The position numbers were made by a program, and so were the translations under genes. Positions 37,060-46,904 of a DNA stretch of 64,000 nt are shown here, one piece after another. A model generated the notes under the pieces. It was not told the origin of the DNA and did no database searches. It saw nothing but the letters and a program-made list of their open reading frames with translations. The stretch spans positions 1-64,000 of the forward strand of contig NZ_CVRT01000157.1 of the NCBI RefSeq assembly GCF_001261915.1, in the 5' to 3' direction. Within the stretch, counting starts at the first letter, position 1. Each line of letters opens with the position of its first letter. This DNA comes from Halorubrum sp. SD626R. Lineage in GTDB: Archaea; Halobacteriota; Halobacteria; Halobacteriales; Haloferacaceae.

Positions 37060-37634
37060 GTTCCGAAGCGCCGCCCGCCGACGGCGACGAGGCGAGGGGA
37101 GAGGGGCCCGTCGGCGACGCGTCGACCGACCCGGTCGACCGACCCGAGCGCGACGCCCGCCCCCCGGCGCTCGCCGTCGTCCTCAGCCTCGTCGCGGCCG
37201 GGGTCGCGAGCCTCGCGGCCCTCCTCGCCGCGCCGCTCGGGGGCGTCCTCCTCGGGGGCGCGACGGTGGCCCTCGCCGCCGGGTCGCTCCGGCGGTCGCA
37301 CCGCCTCCTCTCGTGGGCGGCCGGGATCGGAGTCGTCGGGCTCGCGGTCGCGGGGTATCGGGGCGGAGGCGTCGAGGCGCTGCTGGTCGGCGGGGTCGCG
37401 CTCGCGCTCGCCTGGGACGTCGCGGACCACGGGCTCTCGGTCGGCGAGCAGGTCGGCCGCGGCGCCCGGACCCGGCGGAACGTCGCCGTCCACGCGGGGG
37501 CGACCCTCCTCGCGGGCGCGCTCTCGGTCGGCGTCGTCTACGGCGTCTACCGCGCCGCGGCCGGGTCGCGGCCGGTCGCGGCGCTCGCGCTGCTGCTGTT
37601 CGGGGCGGTGGTGCTGGCGTCGGCGCTCCGGTGA
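37056..37634 (+). CDS. DUF7519-like membrane protein
   Basis: 192 residues, GTG start overlapping the DUF58 stop (GTGA). After an acidic N-tail of about 45 residues come six or so short helices (ALAVVLSLVAAGVASLAALL, HRLLSWAAGIGVVGLAVAG, VAALALLLFGAVVLA). Very Ala/Gly/Val-rich. It is the last gene of the DUF4129/DUF58 operon. Function unknown. Confidence 0.8.
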   Translation: MSSEAPPADGDEARGEGPVGDASTDPVDRPERDARPPALAVVLSLVAAGVASLAALLAAPLGGVLLGGATVALAAGSLRRSHRLLSWAAGIGVVGLAVAGYRGGGVEALLVGGVALALAWDVADHGLSVGEQVGRGARTRRNVAVHAGATLLAGALSVGVVYGVYRAAAGSRPVAALALLLFGAVVLASALR

Positions 37635-37778
37635 GGGGGGCCGGGACCGGGCCGGGGCGAAATCGATCGCCTGCCCTTTTGTACCGTCCCGCCGACGGAC
37701 CGGTATGGACATCGCAGCGACCCCGGCGACCGCGGCGACCGCGTTCCCTCCGGAGGCCGATCCCGCGAGGTGGTCGGC

Positions 37779-38735
37779 GTGACGGACCTCGTGACGTTCG
37801 GCGAGACGATGCTCCGGCTCTCCCCGCCGCGCGGGGAGCGCCTGGAGACGACCCGGTCCCTCGACGTGCAGGCGGGCGGCGCGGAGAGCAACGTCGCGGT
37901 CGGCGCGTCGCGGCTCGGCGCCGACGCCCTCTGGCTCTCCAAGCTCCCGGAGTCGCCGCTCGGTCGGCGGCTCGTGAGCGAGCTGCGGAGCCACGGCGTC
38001 CGGACCGGCGTCGCGTGGGCCGACCCCGAGTCGAGCCGCGTCGGGACGTACTACCTCGAACACGGCGGCGAGCCGCGCGGGACGAGCGTGATCTACGACC
38101 GCGCCGACGCCGCGATCACGACCGTCGAGCCCGGGGAGCTGCCGACGGCCGCGCTGGAGGTGGCCGAGCGCTTCCACACGACCGGGATCACGCCGGCGCT
38201 CTCCGACCGGGCGGCGGAGACGACGACCGCGCTGCTCCGGGCCGCCGGCGAGGCCGGGGCGACGCGCTCGTTCGACCTGAACTACCGGGCGAAGCTCTGG
38301 GACCCCGAGACGGCGCGGGCGGCGTACGAGGAGCTGTTCGCGCACGTCGACACGCTGTTCGTCCCGCGGCGCGACGCCCGCGAGGTGCTGGGCCGCGAGG
38401 GCGACGCCGTCGAGATCGCCCACGGCCTCGCCTCCGAATTCGGTCTCGACGCCGTCGTCGTCACGCGGGGCACGGAGGGCGCGGTGGCCCTGCGGGACGG
38501 GTCGGTGTACGAGCAGGGCGTCTTCGAGTCAGAGACGTTCGACGCGATCGGCACCGGCGACGCGTTCGTCGCAGGGTACCTCGCGCGGCGGCTCGACGGC
38601 GGGGGCGTCGCCGACGCGCTGGAGTGGGCCGCGGCGGCCGCCGCCCTGAAGCGCACCGTCGACGGCGACCTCGCCGTGATAACCCCCGAGGACGTCGCCG
38701 ACGTCGTCGGCGGCGCGGCCGGTATCGACCGGTAG
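37779..38735 (+). CDS. kdgK: 2-keto-3-deoxygluconate kinase (PfkB family)
   Basis: 318 residues from the GTG at 37779 ([17 protein letters not shown]); an in-frame GTG lies 9 bp upstream. PfkB signatures: [20 protein letters not shown] near residue 33 and the catalytic loop [18 protein letters not shown] near 252. In haloarchaea KDG kinase phosphorylates 2-keto-3-deoxygluconate in the semi-phosphorylative Entner-Doudoroff pathway; a related sugar kinase cannot be excluded by sequence reading. It stands alone, 145 bp after the membrane operon. Confidence 0.85.
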   Translation: MTDLVTFGETMLRLSPPRGERLETTRSLDVQAGGAESNVAVGASRLGADALWLSKLPESPLGRRLVSELRSHGVRTGVAWADPESSRVGTYYLEHGGEPRGTSVIYDRADAAITTVEPGELPTAALEVAERFHTTGITPALSDRAAETTTALLRAAGEAGATRSFDLNYRAKLWDPETARAAYEELFAHVDTLFVPRRDAREVLGREGDAVEIAHGLASEFGLDAVVVTRGTEGAVALRDGSVYEQGVFESETFDAIGTGDAFVAGYLARRLDGGGVADALEWAAAAAALKRTVDGDLAVITPEDVADVVGGAAGIDR

Positions 38736-39001
38736 GGCGAGTCGACCGTTTCCGTCGGACCGGCCGTTTCCGTCGGACCGGCCGTTCGACCGCGCGCCGC
38801 CGAGGGTGAAGGCGACGGACGGCGGCGCTCGGGTCGAAAATATCGGAATCGGGAAACTCGGGGGAACGGTTATCAGCCTCGTTCCGGAACGTACCTCCAT
38901 GAGTGGATCGCCCGATCGCGACCGTCGATCCGAGGCGTCGGCGACCCCCGCCCTCCGAGACGGTGAGTGCGGCGCGGTCAGAGACCGCACCCGCCGAGGA
39001 G

Positions 39002-42000
39002 ATGAGCGCTGACCGACCGACCCTCCACGTCGGCGCCCGCGGCGACCTCCCGGACGAGCCGTGGACGAGCCTCCCGGACGGAACCGCGCTGACCGGCCCG
39101 GACGGCGCCGCCGAGAGCGACGCCGACGCGACCGGACCGGTCGTGGTCGTCCGGCTCGGAGCGAGCGGCGGCGACGCGGGCGAGCGGCTGCGCCGGGTGC
39201 GAGAGCGGTTCCCCGACGCGCCGATTCTCGCGTACACCGCGGACGACGACGCCGACGCCGCGATCGACGCGAGCCGACTCGGGGTCGAGTACGTCTCCGG
39301 CCGGCGGCTGGCGGCCGACGGCGAGACGCTCGCGGAGCGGGTCGCCGATCTGGCGGGGTCGACCGGAGGCGACGTCACGGAGGCGGCGAGCGGGGACGGC
39401 GAGGACCCGTTCCTCGAACGCTTCGTCCGGATCGCCTCCGACCGGACCGCGGAGCTGGAGGAGAAGCTGGACGCGCTGCTCGACCTCGGCCGCGAGCGAC
39501 TCGGCCTGTCGATCGGCTACGCGTCGCGCACGACCGACGACCGGTTCACCGTCCGCCGGCAGCGGGGCGGGGACGAGCTGCTCGAATCGCTGATCGAGCG
39601 CGGCGTGATCGACGAGGACGGCTCCATGCCCCTAGAGAACACGTACTGCCGGCGGACGGTCGGCGGCGGGGGGACCGGCAGAGGCGAGGTCGACGGGGCC
39701 CCCGAGAGCGAGGCGGCCGGCGGCGACGGCGGCGTCGTGGCGTTCACCGACCCCGCCGAGGCGGGGTGGGAGGGCGACCCGGCCCACGAGCTGTTCGGGC
39801 TCGGGAGCTACATCGGCGGGCGGATCGTCGCCGACGGGGAGGTCGTCGGCACCCTCTGTTTCATCGACGAGTCGAGCCGGAGCCGCCCGTTCTCCCCCCG
39901 AGAGCGGCTGTTCGTCGAGCTGCTCGCCGACTGGCTCGGCCGCGCGTTCGAGCGGCGCGCGGCCCGCGAGGAGCGCGAGGCGGCCGTCGACCGGTTGGAG
40001 GACACCCTCGAACGGATCGACGACGCGTTCTTCGCGCTGGACGACGAGTGGCGGTTCACCTACGTCAACGGGAAGGCGGCGGCGCTGCTCGACAGGCCGG
40101 CCGAGGAACTCGTCGGCGCGAACGTCTGGGAGGAGTTCCCGGACGCGATCGGCGAGACGTACGAGACGAGCTACCGGCGGGCGATGGAGACCCAGGAGTC
40201 GATGTCGTTCGTGGAGCGCTACGAGCCCCTCGACCTGTGGACCGAGGTGACGGCGTACCCCTCGTCGGACGGGCTGTCGGTGTTCTTCTCCGACGTCACC
40301 GACCGGAAGCGCCGAGAGCGGATCCTCGAACGCCTCCTCGGCACCGTCGAGGGGATCCAGCGGGCCGACGACAGGGAGGCGGTCGCTCACCGGTTAGTCG
40401 AGGCCGCCGACGAGATCCTCGGACACGAGATCAGCGGCGTGCGGCTGTACGACCCCGACGTCGACCGGCTCCGACTGGTCGCCACGAGCGACGGGCTCGG
40501 CGAGGCGTTCGCCGACCGCGGGCCGCGGCCGCCCGGCGAGGGGGTCACCGGCGAGGTGTACGCGAGCGGCGAGCCGTGGGTGTGCGACGACGTCGCCGCG
40601 CTTGGCGACGATCGGGAGTACCACGGGATGCGCTCGTTCGCGGCCGTCCCCCTCGGCGAGCACGGCGTGTTCGTGGTCGGCGCCGCCGAGACGAGCTCGT
40701 TCGACGACGACGACGTGTCGGTGCTGGAGCTGCTGGCGACGAACGCCGTCGCCGCGATGGACGCCCACGACCGCCGCCGCCGGCTCCGCACCTACGAGGA
40801 CGCGCTCAAGAACGTCGACGACATGGTCTGCGTGCTCGACGCCGACGGCGACGTGACCTACGCCACCGAGCCGTTCGCCGAGTGGCTGGGCTCGTCGCCG
40901 GCGGCGCTCGTCGGGCGGCGGCTCCGCGACGCGCTTCCGGAGGCGGACGGCGACCGTGTCGCCGACGCGGTGAACGCGGTCGGCGGGGCCGACACGGGAC
41001 CGGACGGGAGCGGCGGGGGGAGAGAGCGGGTGCGTCGCGCGGAGATCACCGTCGAGGGCGACGGGGGGCGGCGACACGGCGAGCTCCGCCTCTCGCCGCT
41101 GTCCGCGGGGTCGAGCGGGGCCGTCGCGTCGCTGACGGACACCACCGACCTCCGGCGGACGCGGACGGAGCTCTCGCACGAGCGGGACCGCTTCGACCGG
41201 CTGTTCGAGCGCCTCCCGGACCCCGTGATGGAGGTCGCGCTCGAACCGGACGAGACGGTCATCGTCGGGGTCAACCCGGCGTTCGAGTCGCAGTTCGGCT
41301 ACGACGCGGCCGCGCTCCGCGGGCGGCCCATCGACGCGCTCGACATCCGCGACGACCGGCTCGCGGGCCTGGGCAACGAGGCGGGATCCGAGGGCGACGG
41401 TACCGACCCGGCGGACGGGAGCGACGGGGCGGGCGACCGCTCCATCGACGAGCGGGTCCGCGACGAGGGGTTCGTCACGACGGAGGTCCGCCGGCGGACC
41501 GTCGACGGCCCGCGCGAGTTCCTCTTCCGGGGGTTCGCCTACGAGACCACGGACGGGCGCCGCGCGTTCGGCATCTACACCGACATCACCGACCGCCGGC
41601 GCCGCGAGCGGTACTTCCGGGTCGTCAACCGCATCCTCCGGCACAACCTCCGGAACGAGCTGAACGTCGTGTTCGGCTTCGCGAGCGAGATCGCGAACGA
41701 CGCCGCGGACGAGCAGACCGCCGACTACGCCCGCCGGATCGAGACGACGGGGAAGCGCCTCGCCGACCTCGCGGAGGGGGCGGCCGAGATGAGGCGCGTC
41801 GTCGAGGAGGGGATCGTGAGCGACCCCGATCCCGTGTCGGTGGGACGGGTCGCCGAAGCGGTCCGCGAGGAGTACGCGGAGCGGTACCCCGACGCCCGGA
41901 TCGACGTCGCAGTACCGGAAGACGCCGCCGTCCGCGGCGACGAGCGGCTGGCGGAGGCGATCGGCCACCTCGTCGAGAACGCCGTGGTCCACTCGCGGAG

Positions 42001-42271
42001 CGACGCGCCCAGGGTCGAGATCGGCGCCGAGCGCCACCCGGAGACCGGGACCGTCAGCGTGCGCGTCGCCGACGACGGGCCGGGAGTCCCCGAGGGGGTC
42101 CGGGGGGTCGTCACGGGGGAGACGGAGGTGACCCAGCTCAACCACAACACCGGCATCGGGCTGTGGATCGTCGCCTGGATCGTCGAGGCGTACGGCGGCG
42201 AGGTCGCCTTCGGGCCGGGGATCGACGGCGAGGGGACGACCGTCACGCTGCGGCTCCCGGCGCCGGAGTGA
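39002..42271 (+). CDS. Multi-sensor histidine kinase, 1089 aa
   Basis: Start [17 protein letters not shown] at 39002; an in-frame Met 99 bp upstream adds low-complexity sequence. Domains in order: degenerate receiver-like region (about 1-115, lacking the phospho-Asp pocket), GAF (about 135-320, ending LADWLGRAF), PAS (about 335-440), GAF (about 450-595), PAS (about 600-720), PAS (about 730-860), HisKA with [17 protein letters not shown] (about 880), and HATPase with [18 protein letters not shown] and [16 protein letters not shown]. No membrane helix. No response regulator next to it. The many inputs suggest integration of several cytoplasmic or redox signals; none can be named. Confidence 0.92.
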   Translation: MSADRPTLHVGARGDLPDEPWTSLPDGTALTGPDGAAESDADATGPVVVVRLGASGGDAGERLRRVRERFPDAPILAYTADDDADAAIDASRLGVEYVSGRRLAADGETLAERVADLAGSTGGDVTEAASGDGEDPFLERFVRIASDRTAELEEKLDALLDLGRERLGLSIGYASRTTDDRFTVRRQRGGDELLESLIERGVIDEDGSMPLENTYCRRTVGGGGTGRGEVDGAPESEAAGGDGGVVAFTDPAEAGWEGDPAHELFGLGSYIGGRIVADGEVVGTLCFIDESSRSRPFSPRERLFVELLADWLGRAFERRAAREEREAAVDRLEDTLERIDDAFFALDDEWRFTYVNGKAAALLDRPAEELVGANVWEEFPDAIGETYETSYRRAMETQESMSFVERYEPLDLWTEVTAYPSSDGLSVFFSDVTDRKRRERILERLLGTVEGIQRADDREAVAHRLVEAADEILGHEISGVRLYDPDVDRLRLVATSDGLGEAFADRGPRPPGEGVTGEVYASGEPWVCDDVAALGDDREYHGMRSFAAVPLGEHGVFVVGAAETSSFDDDDVSVLELLATNAVAAMDAHDRRRRLRTYEDALKNVDDMVCVLDADGDVTYATEPFAEWLGSSPAALVGRRLRDALPEADGDRVADAVNAVGGADTGPDGSGGGRERVRRAEITVEGDGGRRHGELRLSPLSAGSSGAVASLTDTTDLRRTRTELSHERDRFDRLFERLPDPVMEVALEPDETVIVGVNPAFESQFGYDAAALRGRPIDALDIRDDRLAGLGNEAGSEGDGTDPADGSDGAGDRSIDERVRDEGFVTTEVRRRTVDGPREFLFRGFAYETTDGRRAFGIYTDITDRRRRERYFRVVNRILRHNLRNELNVVFGFASEIANDAADEQTADYARRIETTGKRLADLAEGAAEMRRVVEEGIVSDPDPVSVGRVAEAVREEYAERYPDARIDVAVPEDAAVRGDERLAEAIGHLVENAVVHSRSDAPRVEIGAERHPETGTVSVRVADDGPGVPEGVRGVVTGETEVTQLNHNTGIGLWIVAWIVEAYGGEVAFGPGIDGEGTTVTLRLPAPE

Positions 42272-42323
42272 GCGCGACGAGGGGGCTGATCGAGAGGGAG
42301 GGCCCCGCCCGCGTTCCGACCCG

Positions 42324-42331
42324 TTTATTAT
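42324..42331 (+). promoter_or_regulatory. TATA box of pyrE
   Basis: TTTATTAT centred about 26 nt before the ATG at 42354, the spacing of a leaderless haloarchaeal promoter. Confidence 0.65.
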
Positions 42332-42353
42332 CGCCGCCCCGCCCCGTGAGGGT

Positions 42354-42902
42354 ATGACCGACGACGAGCGACGACGCGAGCTGATCGCCGCGCTCCGCGC
42401 GGCCGACGCCGTCAAATTCGGCGAGTTCGAGCTCTCGCACGGCGGCACCAGCGACTACTACGTCGACAAGTACCTGTTCGAGACCGACCCGGAGGCGCTG
42501 CGGCTCGTGAGCGAGGCGTTCGCGGCCCGGCTCGCCGACACCGACGCGAAGCTCGCGGGCGTCGCGCTCGGCGCCGTCCCGCTCGTGGCCGTGACGGCCG
42601 CCGAGACGGGTCGCCCGTACGTCATCGCGCGCAAGCAGGCGAAGGAGTACGGCACCGGCAACCGCATCGAGGGGCGGCTCGACGAGGGCGAAGCGGTCGT
42701 CGTCTTGGAGGACATCGCCACGACCGGGCAGTCGGCCGTCGACGCCGTCGAGGCGCTGCGGGAGGCCGGCGCGACGGTGGACCGCGTGCTCGTCGTCGTC
42801 GACCGCGAGGAGGGGGCCGCGGAGCTGCTCGCCGAGCACGGCGTCGAGCTGGAGTCGCTGCTGACGGCGACGGAGCTGTTGGCGGAGCGGGACGAGGGGT
42901 AG
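42354..42902 (+). CDS. pyrE: Orotate phosphoribosyltransferase
   Basis: 182 residues. Converts orotate and PRPP to OMP in pyrimidine synthesis. [20 protein letters not shown] near the N-terminus, the catalytic-loop region [16 protein letters not shown], and the PRPP-binding motif [15 protein letters not shown] (about 121) are all present; length is right for archaeal PyrE. Single gene with its own promoter, convergent with moxR, leaving an 18-bp gap. Confidence 0.95.
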   Translation: MTDDERRRELIAALRAADAVKFGEFELSHGGTSDYYVDKYLFETDPEALRLVSEAFAARLADTDAKLAGVALGAVPLVAVTAAETGRPYVIARKQAKEYGTGNRIEGRLDEGEAVVVLEDIATTGQSAVDAVEALREAGATVDRVLVVVDREEGAAELLAEHGVELESLLTATELLAERDEG

Positions 42903-42920
42903 CGAGGCCGCCGACCGGAC

Positions 42921-43883
42921 TTACGGCTCTGGCGCCCCGACCGTCGGCACCGCGACGCGGTCGAGGACGTCGGCGGTCACGTCGCGCTCGTCGGCGTCGT
43001 TGACGGCGGCGTCAGGAGTCAAGACGAGCCGGTGGGCGAGCGTCGGCTCCGCGACGCGCTTCACGTCGTCCGGGGTGACGAACTCGCGGCCGGCGAGGAC
43101 CGCGGCGGCGCGGGCCGTCTCGAAGAGGCGCTGGGTGCCGCGGGGCGAGACGCCGGCGTCGACGCGGCGGTCCTCGCGGGTTTCGCGGGCGAGCGCGGCC
43201 ACGTACTCCAGGAGGTCGTCGTCGACGCGGACCGTCTCGGGCACCTCGCGGAGCGCCGCGACGGCGTCGGGGTCCAGCACGCGCTCGACCGTCGGGGCCT
43301 GTTCGGCCCGGCCGGCGCGCCGCCGGAGCAGCTCGACCTCGCCCTCGCCGTCGGGGTAGCCGATCGAGGTCTTAATCGCGAACCGGTCGAGCTGCGCCTC
43401 GGGCAGCGGGAAGGCGCCCTCGCTCTCGACCGGGTTCTGGGTCGCGATGACGTAGAAGGGGTCCGGGAGCTCGTGGGTCTCGCCGTCGACGGTCACCTGC
43501 CCCTCCTCCATCGCCTCCAGCAGCGCCGCCTGCGTCTTCGGCGGCGCGCGGTTGATCTCGTCGGCGAGCACGACGTTCGCGAAGACCGGGCCCGGCGAGA
43601 ACGCGAAAGAGCCGTCGCGCTCGTCGAAGACGTTCGTGCCGGTGACGTCGCTCGGGAGGAGGTCGGGCGTGAACTGTATCCGAGAGAATTCCAAGCCGAG
43701 CGCGGTCGCGAACGAGCGCGCCGAGAGGGTCTTGCCGGTGCCGGGCACGTCCTCCAAGAGGACGTGGCCGCGGGCGAGGACGCCGAGGGTGACGCGGTCG
43801 AGGAACTCGCGGTCGGCGACGACCGCGCCGCCGACCTCGTCGACGACGCGCGAGCAGGCCGCCGCGGCTTCGGGGACGTCCAT
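42921..43883 (-). CDS. MoxR-family AAA+ ATPase
   Basis: 320 residues from the ATG at 43883 (MDVPEAAAACSRVVDEVGG). Walker A LLEDVPGTGKTLSARS (about 45), Walker B VLADEINRAPPKTQAAL, the MoxR signature ATQNPVESEGAFPLPEAQLDRF, and a C-terminal lid with VSPRGTQRLFETARAAA. MoxR ATPases act with DUF58/vWA proteins as chaperones for envelope or metal enzymes. In many haloarchaea it leads the DUF58/DUF4129 operon; here it is separated from it by kdgK, a kinase and pyrE, and points the other way. Confidence 0.93.
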   Translation of the reverse strand: MDVPEAAAACSRVVDEVGGAVVADREFLDRVTLGVLARGHVLLEDVPGTGKTLSARSFATALGLEFSRIQFTPDLLPSDVTGTNVFDERDGSFAFSPGPVFANVVLADEINRAPPKTQAALLEAMEEGQVTVDGETHELPDPFYVIATQNPVESEGAFPLPEAQLDRFAIKTSIGYPDGEGEVELLRRRAGRAEQAPTVERVLDPDAVAALREVPETVRVDDDLLEYVAALARETREDRRVDAGVSPRGTQRLFETARAAAVLAGREFVTPDDVKRVAEPTLAHRLVLTPDAAVNDADERDVTADVLDRVAVPTVGAPEP

Positions 43884-44026
43884 ACCCGTTGCACGGGAGC
43901 CGCCCCGAAAAGCGTTGTCGGCGGGGGTCCCAGGGCGGTCGCGCCGCGGCGACGAGGGGGCGCCGACAAGCGGGCGCCGCCGGCGATCGAAACGCATAAC
44001 AGCGGAACCGGCCAACCCCGAAGTGA

Positions 44027-44111
44027 GCCGAGGTAGCCTAGCCTGGCCAAGGCGGTAGATTCGAAATCTACTGTCCATTCGGACACCGGAGTTCAAATCT
44101 CCGCCTCGGCG
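44027..44111 (+). tRNA. tRNA-Ser(CGA)
   Basis: 85 nt. Acceptor GCCGAGG pairs with CCTCGGC (44104-44110), discriminator G at 44111. Anticodon stem GTAGA/TCTAC with loop TTCGAAA gives CGA. A long variable arm (GTCCATTCGGAC region) is typical of class II tRNA-Ser. T loop GTTCAAATC. No intron and no encoded CCA. Confidence 0.96.
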
Positions 44112-44229
44112 CTTCTCCGGAGTTCCGCGCGTCAAGCCGCAGCGCCGGCGTTTTATAAACGACTCCACGCGCGATCGGCCGGCGACGCGCCGGGGAAAGA
44201 GACATACGTCGCGCCCGTGACCGAATCGT

Positions 44230-44592
44230 ATGTCCGACGCGACGCTGTACGACCGCCTCGGCGGCGAGCCGGCCGTCGGCGCGGTCGTCAACGAGTTCTA
44301 CGACCGGGTGCTGGCCGACGAGCGGGTGGCACACCACTTCGACGACGTCGACATGGCCGACCAGCGGTCCCACCAGACGAAGTTCCTGAGCGCGGTCACC
44401 GGCGGGCCGATGACGTACGAGGGCGACGACATGGAGACGGCCCACGAGGGCCTGGGGGTCACCGACGACGAGTTCGACGCGATCGCGGCGCACCTCGACG
44501 CGGCGCTCCGCGAGTTCGACGTCGACGACGCGGACCGGGAGGCGGTGATGGAGACGGTGGAGGGGTACCGCGACGACATCGTCGAGGCGTGA
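44230..44592 (+). CDS. Truncated hemoglobin, group 1
   Basis: 120 residues, the group I (N) length. TLYDRLGGEPAVGAVVNEFYDRVLAD starts the fold; FDDVDMADQRSHQTKFLSAVTGGP contains the E/F region, with the proximal His expected in AHEGLGV (about 76). Such proteins bind O2 or NO at a heme; candidates are NO detoxification or oxygen sensing. TTTTATAAA (44151-44159) is a strong TATA box about 70 nt before the ATG. Confidence 0.92.
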   Translation: MSDATLYDRLGGEPAVGAVVNEFYDRVLADERVAHHFDDVDMADQRSHQTKFLSAVTGGPMTYEGDDMETAHEGLGVTDDEFDAIAAHLDAALREFDVDDADREAVMETVEGYRDDIVEA

Positions 44593-44640
44593 CCGGGAGG
44601 CGCGAGATCGCGTGAGAGCGACCGGGAGCGAGAGCGATCC

Positions 44641-44952
44641 CTACGGCTCCCCGCCCAGTGACTCCTGTTCGGGTCCGGCGTCGCCCCGCAGCCGGCGCCG
44701 GCGCTTGTCGTACGCCGCCTCCAGCTTCGCGTTCGTGGCCCGCGAGACGAGGTAGCAGTCGACGTCGTCGCCGTCGCGGGGATGCGCGCTCGCGACCCAG
44801 ACGTGGCCGTCGCCCGTCGAGAGGTCGGCCGCCCACCGCTCGGCGGCCGCGCGGCTCTCGAACGCGTGGCGGGGGCCGTCCTCGAAGACGAGCCGCCCCA
44901 CCTTCGCGTTGCGCTTGCGCGCCGAGGGCTTCACCGCGACGACGACGCTCAC
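44641..44952 (-). CDS. Small conserved hypothetical protein
   Basis: 103 residues, GTG start at 44952. Basic and mixed alpha/beta: VSVVVAVKPSARKRNAKVGRL, then FESRAAAERWAADLS, VWVASAHPRDGDDVDCYLV and a basic helix KLEAAYDKRRRRLRG. A TTTTTAAGCG element sits about 26 nt before the GTG, fitting a leaderless transcript and this start. Family not recognised; the basic C-terminus could bind nucleic acid. Confidence 0.7.
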   Translation of the reverse strand: MSVVVAVKPSARKRNAKVGRLVFEDGPRHAFESRAAAERWAADLSTGDGHVWVASAHPRDGDDVDCYLVSRATNAKLEAAYDKRRRRLRGDAGPEQESLGGEP

Positions 44953-45020
44953 GGGCTTAGTTCGGGCGGGCTCGCTTAAAAACCTCGTCAGACGCGGTCG
45001 CCCCCGACGGGGGCGGTCGT

Positions 45021-46595
45021 TCAGTCGTCGGCGAGCGAGGCGGCCCCCGAGACCGACCCGTCCTCGGCGGCGGCCGAGAGCAGGCGGTCGAGCCCGTCGA
45101 CCATCGCGACGACGCTGGCGCGGGTGATGTCGGCGTCCGTCGAGGAGACCGAGACGGAGCGGTCGCCGCGCGAGAGGTCGACCTCGACGGTGACCACCGC
45201 GTCGGTGCCGCCAGTGATCGCGTCGACGTGGTAGGAGTCGAGGTCGAAGGAGACCCCGCCGGGACCGTCGGTCTCGTCGGCGTCGGCGGCGCCGTCGTCC
45301 GCCAGCGCGGCCCGCACGGCTTCGAGGCCCGCGTCGACGGGGCCGGCGCCCGTGCCGGAGGCGACGCGCTCCTCGTCGCCGACGCGGAGCCGGACCGAGG
45401 CCGTCGGGAGGTTGCCGCCGGAGGTGGCCGACAGGTCGACGAGCTCGACGCGGCGGTCGCGCTCGCGGCCCTGCACGTCCTCGGTGATCGCGAGCAGGTC
45501 GGCGTCCGTGACGCGTTTCCCGCGGTCGCCGAGCTCCTTCACGCGGCTCACGACCGCGCTCAGCTCGTCGGCGTCGACCGCGACGTCGTGCTCGGCGAGC
45601 GCCGCCTTGACGCCCGCGCGGCCGGCGTGTTTGCCGAGGACGAGCCGGCGCTCTCGGCCCACCGTCTCCGGCGGGTACGGCTCGTACATCGTCCCGTCCT
45701 TGAGCGTCCCGTCGGTGTGGATCCCGGACTCGTGGGCGAAGGCGTTGGCGCCGCAGACCGCCTTGTTCGGCGGGAGCGCGACGCCGGTCGCCTCCGAGAC
45801 GGTCCGGCAGAGCCGGTAGAGCCGCTCCAGCTCGACCGTGTCGACGTCGTACGACCGATCGAGCGCGACCGCGACCTCTTCGAGGGCGACGTTGCCCGCG
45901 CGCTCGCCGACGCCCATCACGGTGCCGTGGACGGTGTCGGCGCCCGCCTTCAGCCCGGCGTGGACGTTCGCCACGCCGAACCCGAGGTCGTCGTGGGTGT
46001 GCAGGCTCGTCGGACCGAGCTCGGCGAGCCGGGAGACGACCGCCGCGGTGCGCTCCGGGTCGGCCGCGCCGACGGTGTCGCAGTAGCAGATCCGGTCGGC
46101 GCCCGCGTCGAGGCCCGCGCCGAGCAGGCGTTCGAGGTAGTCGAGGTCGGCCCGCGAGCCGTCCTCGCCGAGCACCTCGACCCAGAGGCCGTGGTCTTTC
46201 GCGTACTCGACGAGCTCGACCGTCGTCTCGACCACCTCGTCGCGGGTCGATCCGACCTTCGTCTCGACGTGTTTGTCCGAGGCGGGGACGACGAGGTTGA
46301 TCCCGTCGACGCCGCAGTCGAGCGCGTGGTCGACGTCGCTCTTCACGCCGCGGGCGAAGCTCGTCACGGTCGCGTCCAGTCCCTCGCCGGCGACCCGACG
46401 GATGGCCTCGCGCTCGCCCGCCGAGGTGCACGCCGAGCCGGCCTCGACCAGGTGCATCCCCGCCGCGTCGAGCTCGCGGGCGACGTCGACCTTCTCGGCC
46501 GGCGCCAGCGAGACGCCGGGCATCTGCTCGCCGTCGCGCAGGGTGGTGTCTAACAGCTGTACCTCGTCGAGGTCGGTGAGTGGTGTTCGGGTCAA
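45021..46595 (-). CDS. cimA: (R)-citramalate synthase / 2-isopropylmalate synthase family
   Basis: 524 residues. N-terminal HMGL-like TIM barrel with LLDTTLRDGEQMPGVSL, the metal-binding HTHDDLGFGVAN and NAFAHESGIHTDG; the C-terminal LeuA regulatory domain follows (about 385-510). VEAGSACTSAGERE closely follows methanococcal CimA, so I favour citramalate synthase (pyruvate plus acetyl-CoA, first step of the isoleucine route) over LeuA; LeuA usually lies with ilv/leu genes, absent here. The start is a TTG; no better ATG or GTG precedes the conserved VQLLDTTLRDG, so the exact start is uncertain. Confidence 0.85.
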   Translation of the reverse strand: MTRTPLTDLDEVQLLDTTLRDGEQMPGVSLAPAEKVDVARELDAAGMHLVEAGSACTSAGEREAIRRVAGEGLDATVTSFARGVKSDVDHALDCGVDGINLVVPASDKHVETKVGSTRDEVVETTVELVEYAKDHGLWVEVLGEDGSRADLDYLERLLGAGLDAGADRICYCDTVGAADPERTAAVVSRLAELGPTSLHTHDDLGFGVANVHAGLKAGADTVHGTVMGVGERAGNVALEEVAVALDRSYDVDTVELERLYRLCRTVSEATGVALPPNKAVCGANAFAHESGIHTDGTLKDGTMYEPYPPETVGRERRLVLGKHAGRAGVKAALAEHDVAVDADELSAVVSRVKELGDRGKRVTDADLLAITEDVQGRERDRRVELVDLSATSGGNLPTASVRLRVGDEERVASGTGAGPVDAGLEAVRAALADDGAADADETDGPGGVSFDLDSYHVDAITGGTDAVVTVEVDLSRGDRSVSVSSTDADITRASVVAMVDGLDRLLSAAAEDGSVSGAASLADD

Positions 46596-46772
46596 AAGGT
46601 GGTCCGTCGGCTCTGCGGTGGGTTCGGGGTCGGTGCCGCCGCGGGGCGGTCGTGCCCCGGGGTCGTTATCGTCGGAGAATTTCGCGGCCAGCCGCCGCGA
46701 GGCGACTTCCTCTATCCTCCGAACGACCGCGATTATCGCGTGTCATTCGTATCCGTGCCGACGCGTCACACG

Positions 46773-46780
46773 TATATAAA
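46773..46780 (+). promoter_or_regulatory. Strong TATA box of the 46800 microprotein
   Basis: TATATAAA, 27 nt upstream of an ATG, on the plus strand. Both sequence and spacing are near the haloarchaeal ideal for a leaderless transcript. Confidence 0.65.
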
Positions 46781-46799
46781 CGGACGGGTCGGGACAGGT

Positions 46800-46904
46800 A
46801 TGGCCGACGGATCGTCGGCGATCGCGTGGGTTTGGCGAGGATTCGTCAACAAAGGCTCGGTAGCGTGGAGGACGGCGCGTCGCGCTCCCCCGCCAGGCCG
46901 CTAG
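46800..46904 (+). CDS. Candidate 34-aa leaderless microprotein
   Basis: Short frame starting MADGSSAIAWVWRGFVNKG and ending RRAPPPGR. Too short for default gene finders. The TATA box is ideally placed, and the start codon lies at the predicted transcript 5' end. Its TAG overlaps the TAG of the Cas4-like gene on the other strand through the shared CTAG at 46901-46904. Amphipathic with Trp residues and a basic C-terminus. If not translated, the same promoter would make a small RNA antisense to the 3' end of the Cas4-like mRNA. Confidence 0.55.
   Translation: MADGSSAIAWVWRGFVNKGSVAWRTARRAPPPGR

Noticed and set aside
38750-38800. Short tandem CCGTTTCCGTCGGACCGG copies after kdgK
   Set aside because: Only two copies and a fragment in a GC-rich spacer; no sign of function.
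44641-46431. 596-aa minus-strand frame joined to the small 44641-44952 gene
   Set aside because: It runs out of frame through cimA with Arg-rich low-complexity sequence; only the last 103 residues after the GTG at 44952 look like protein.
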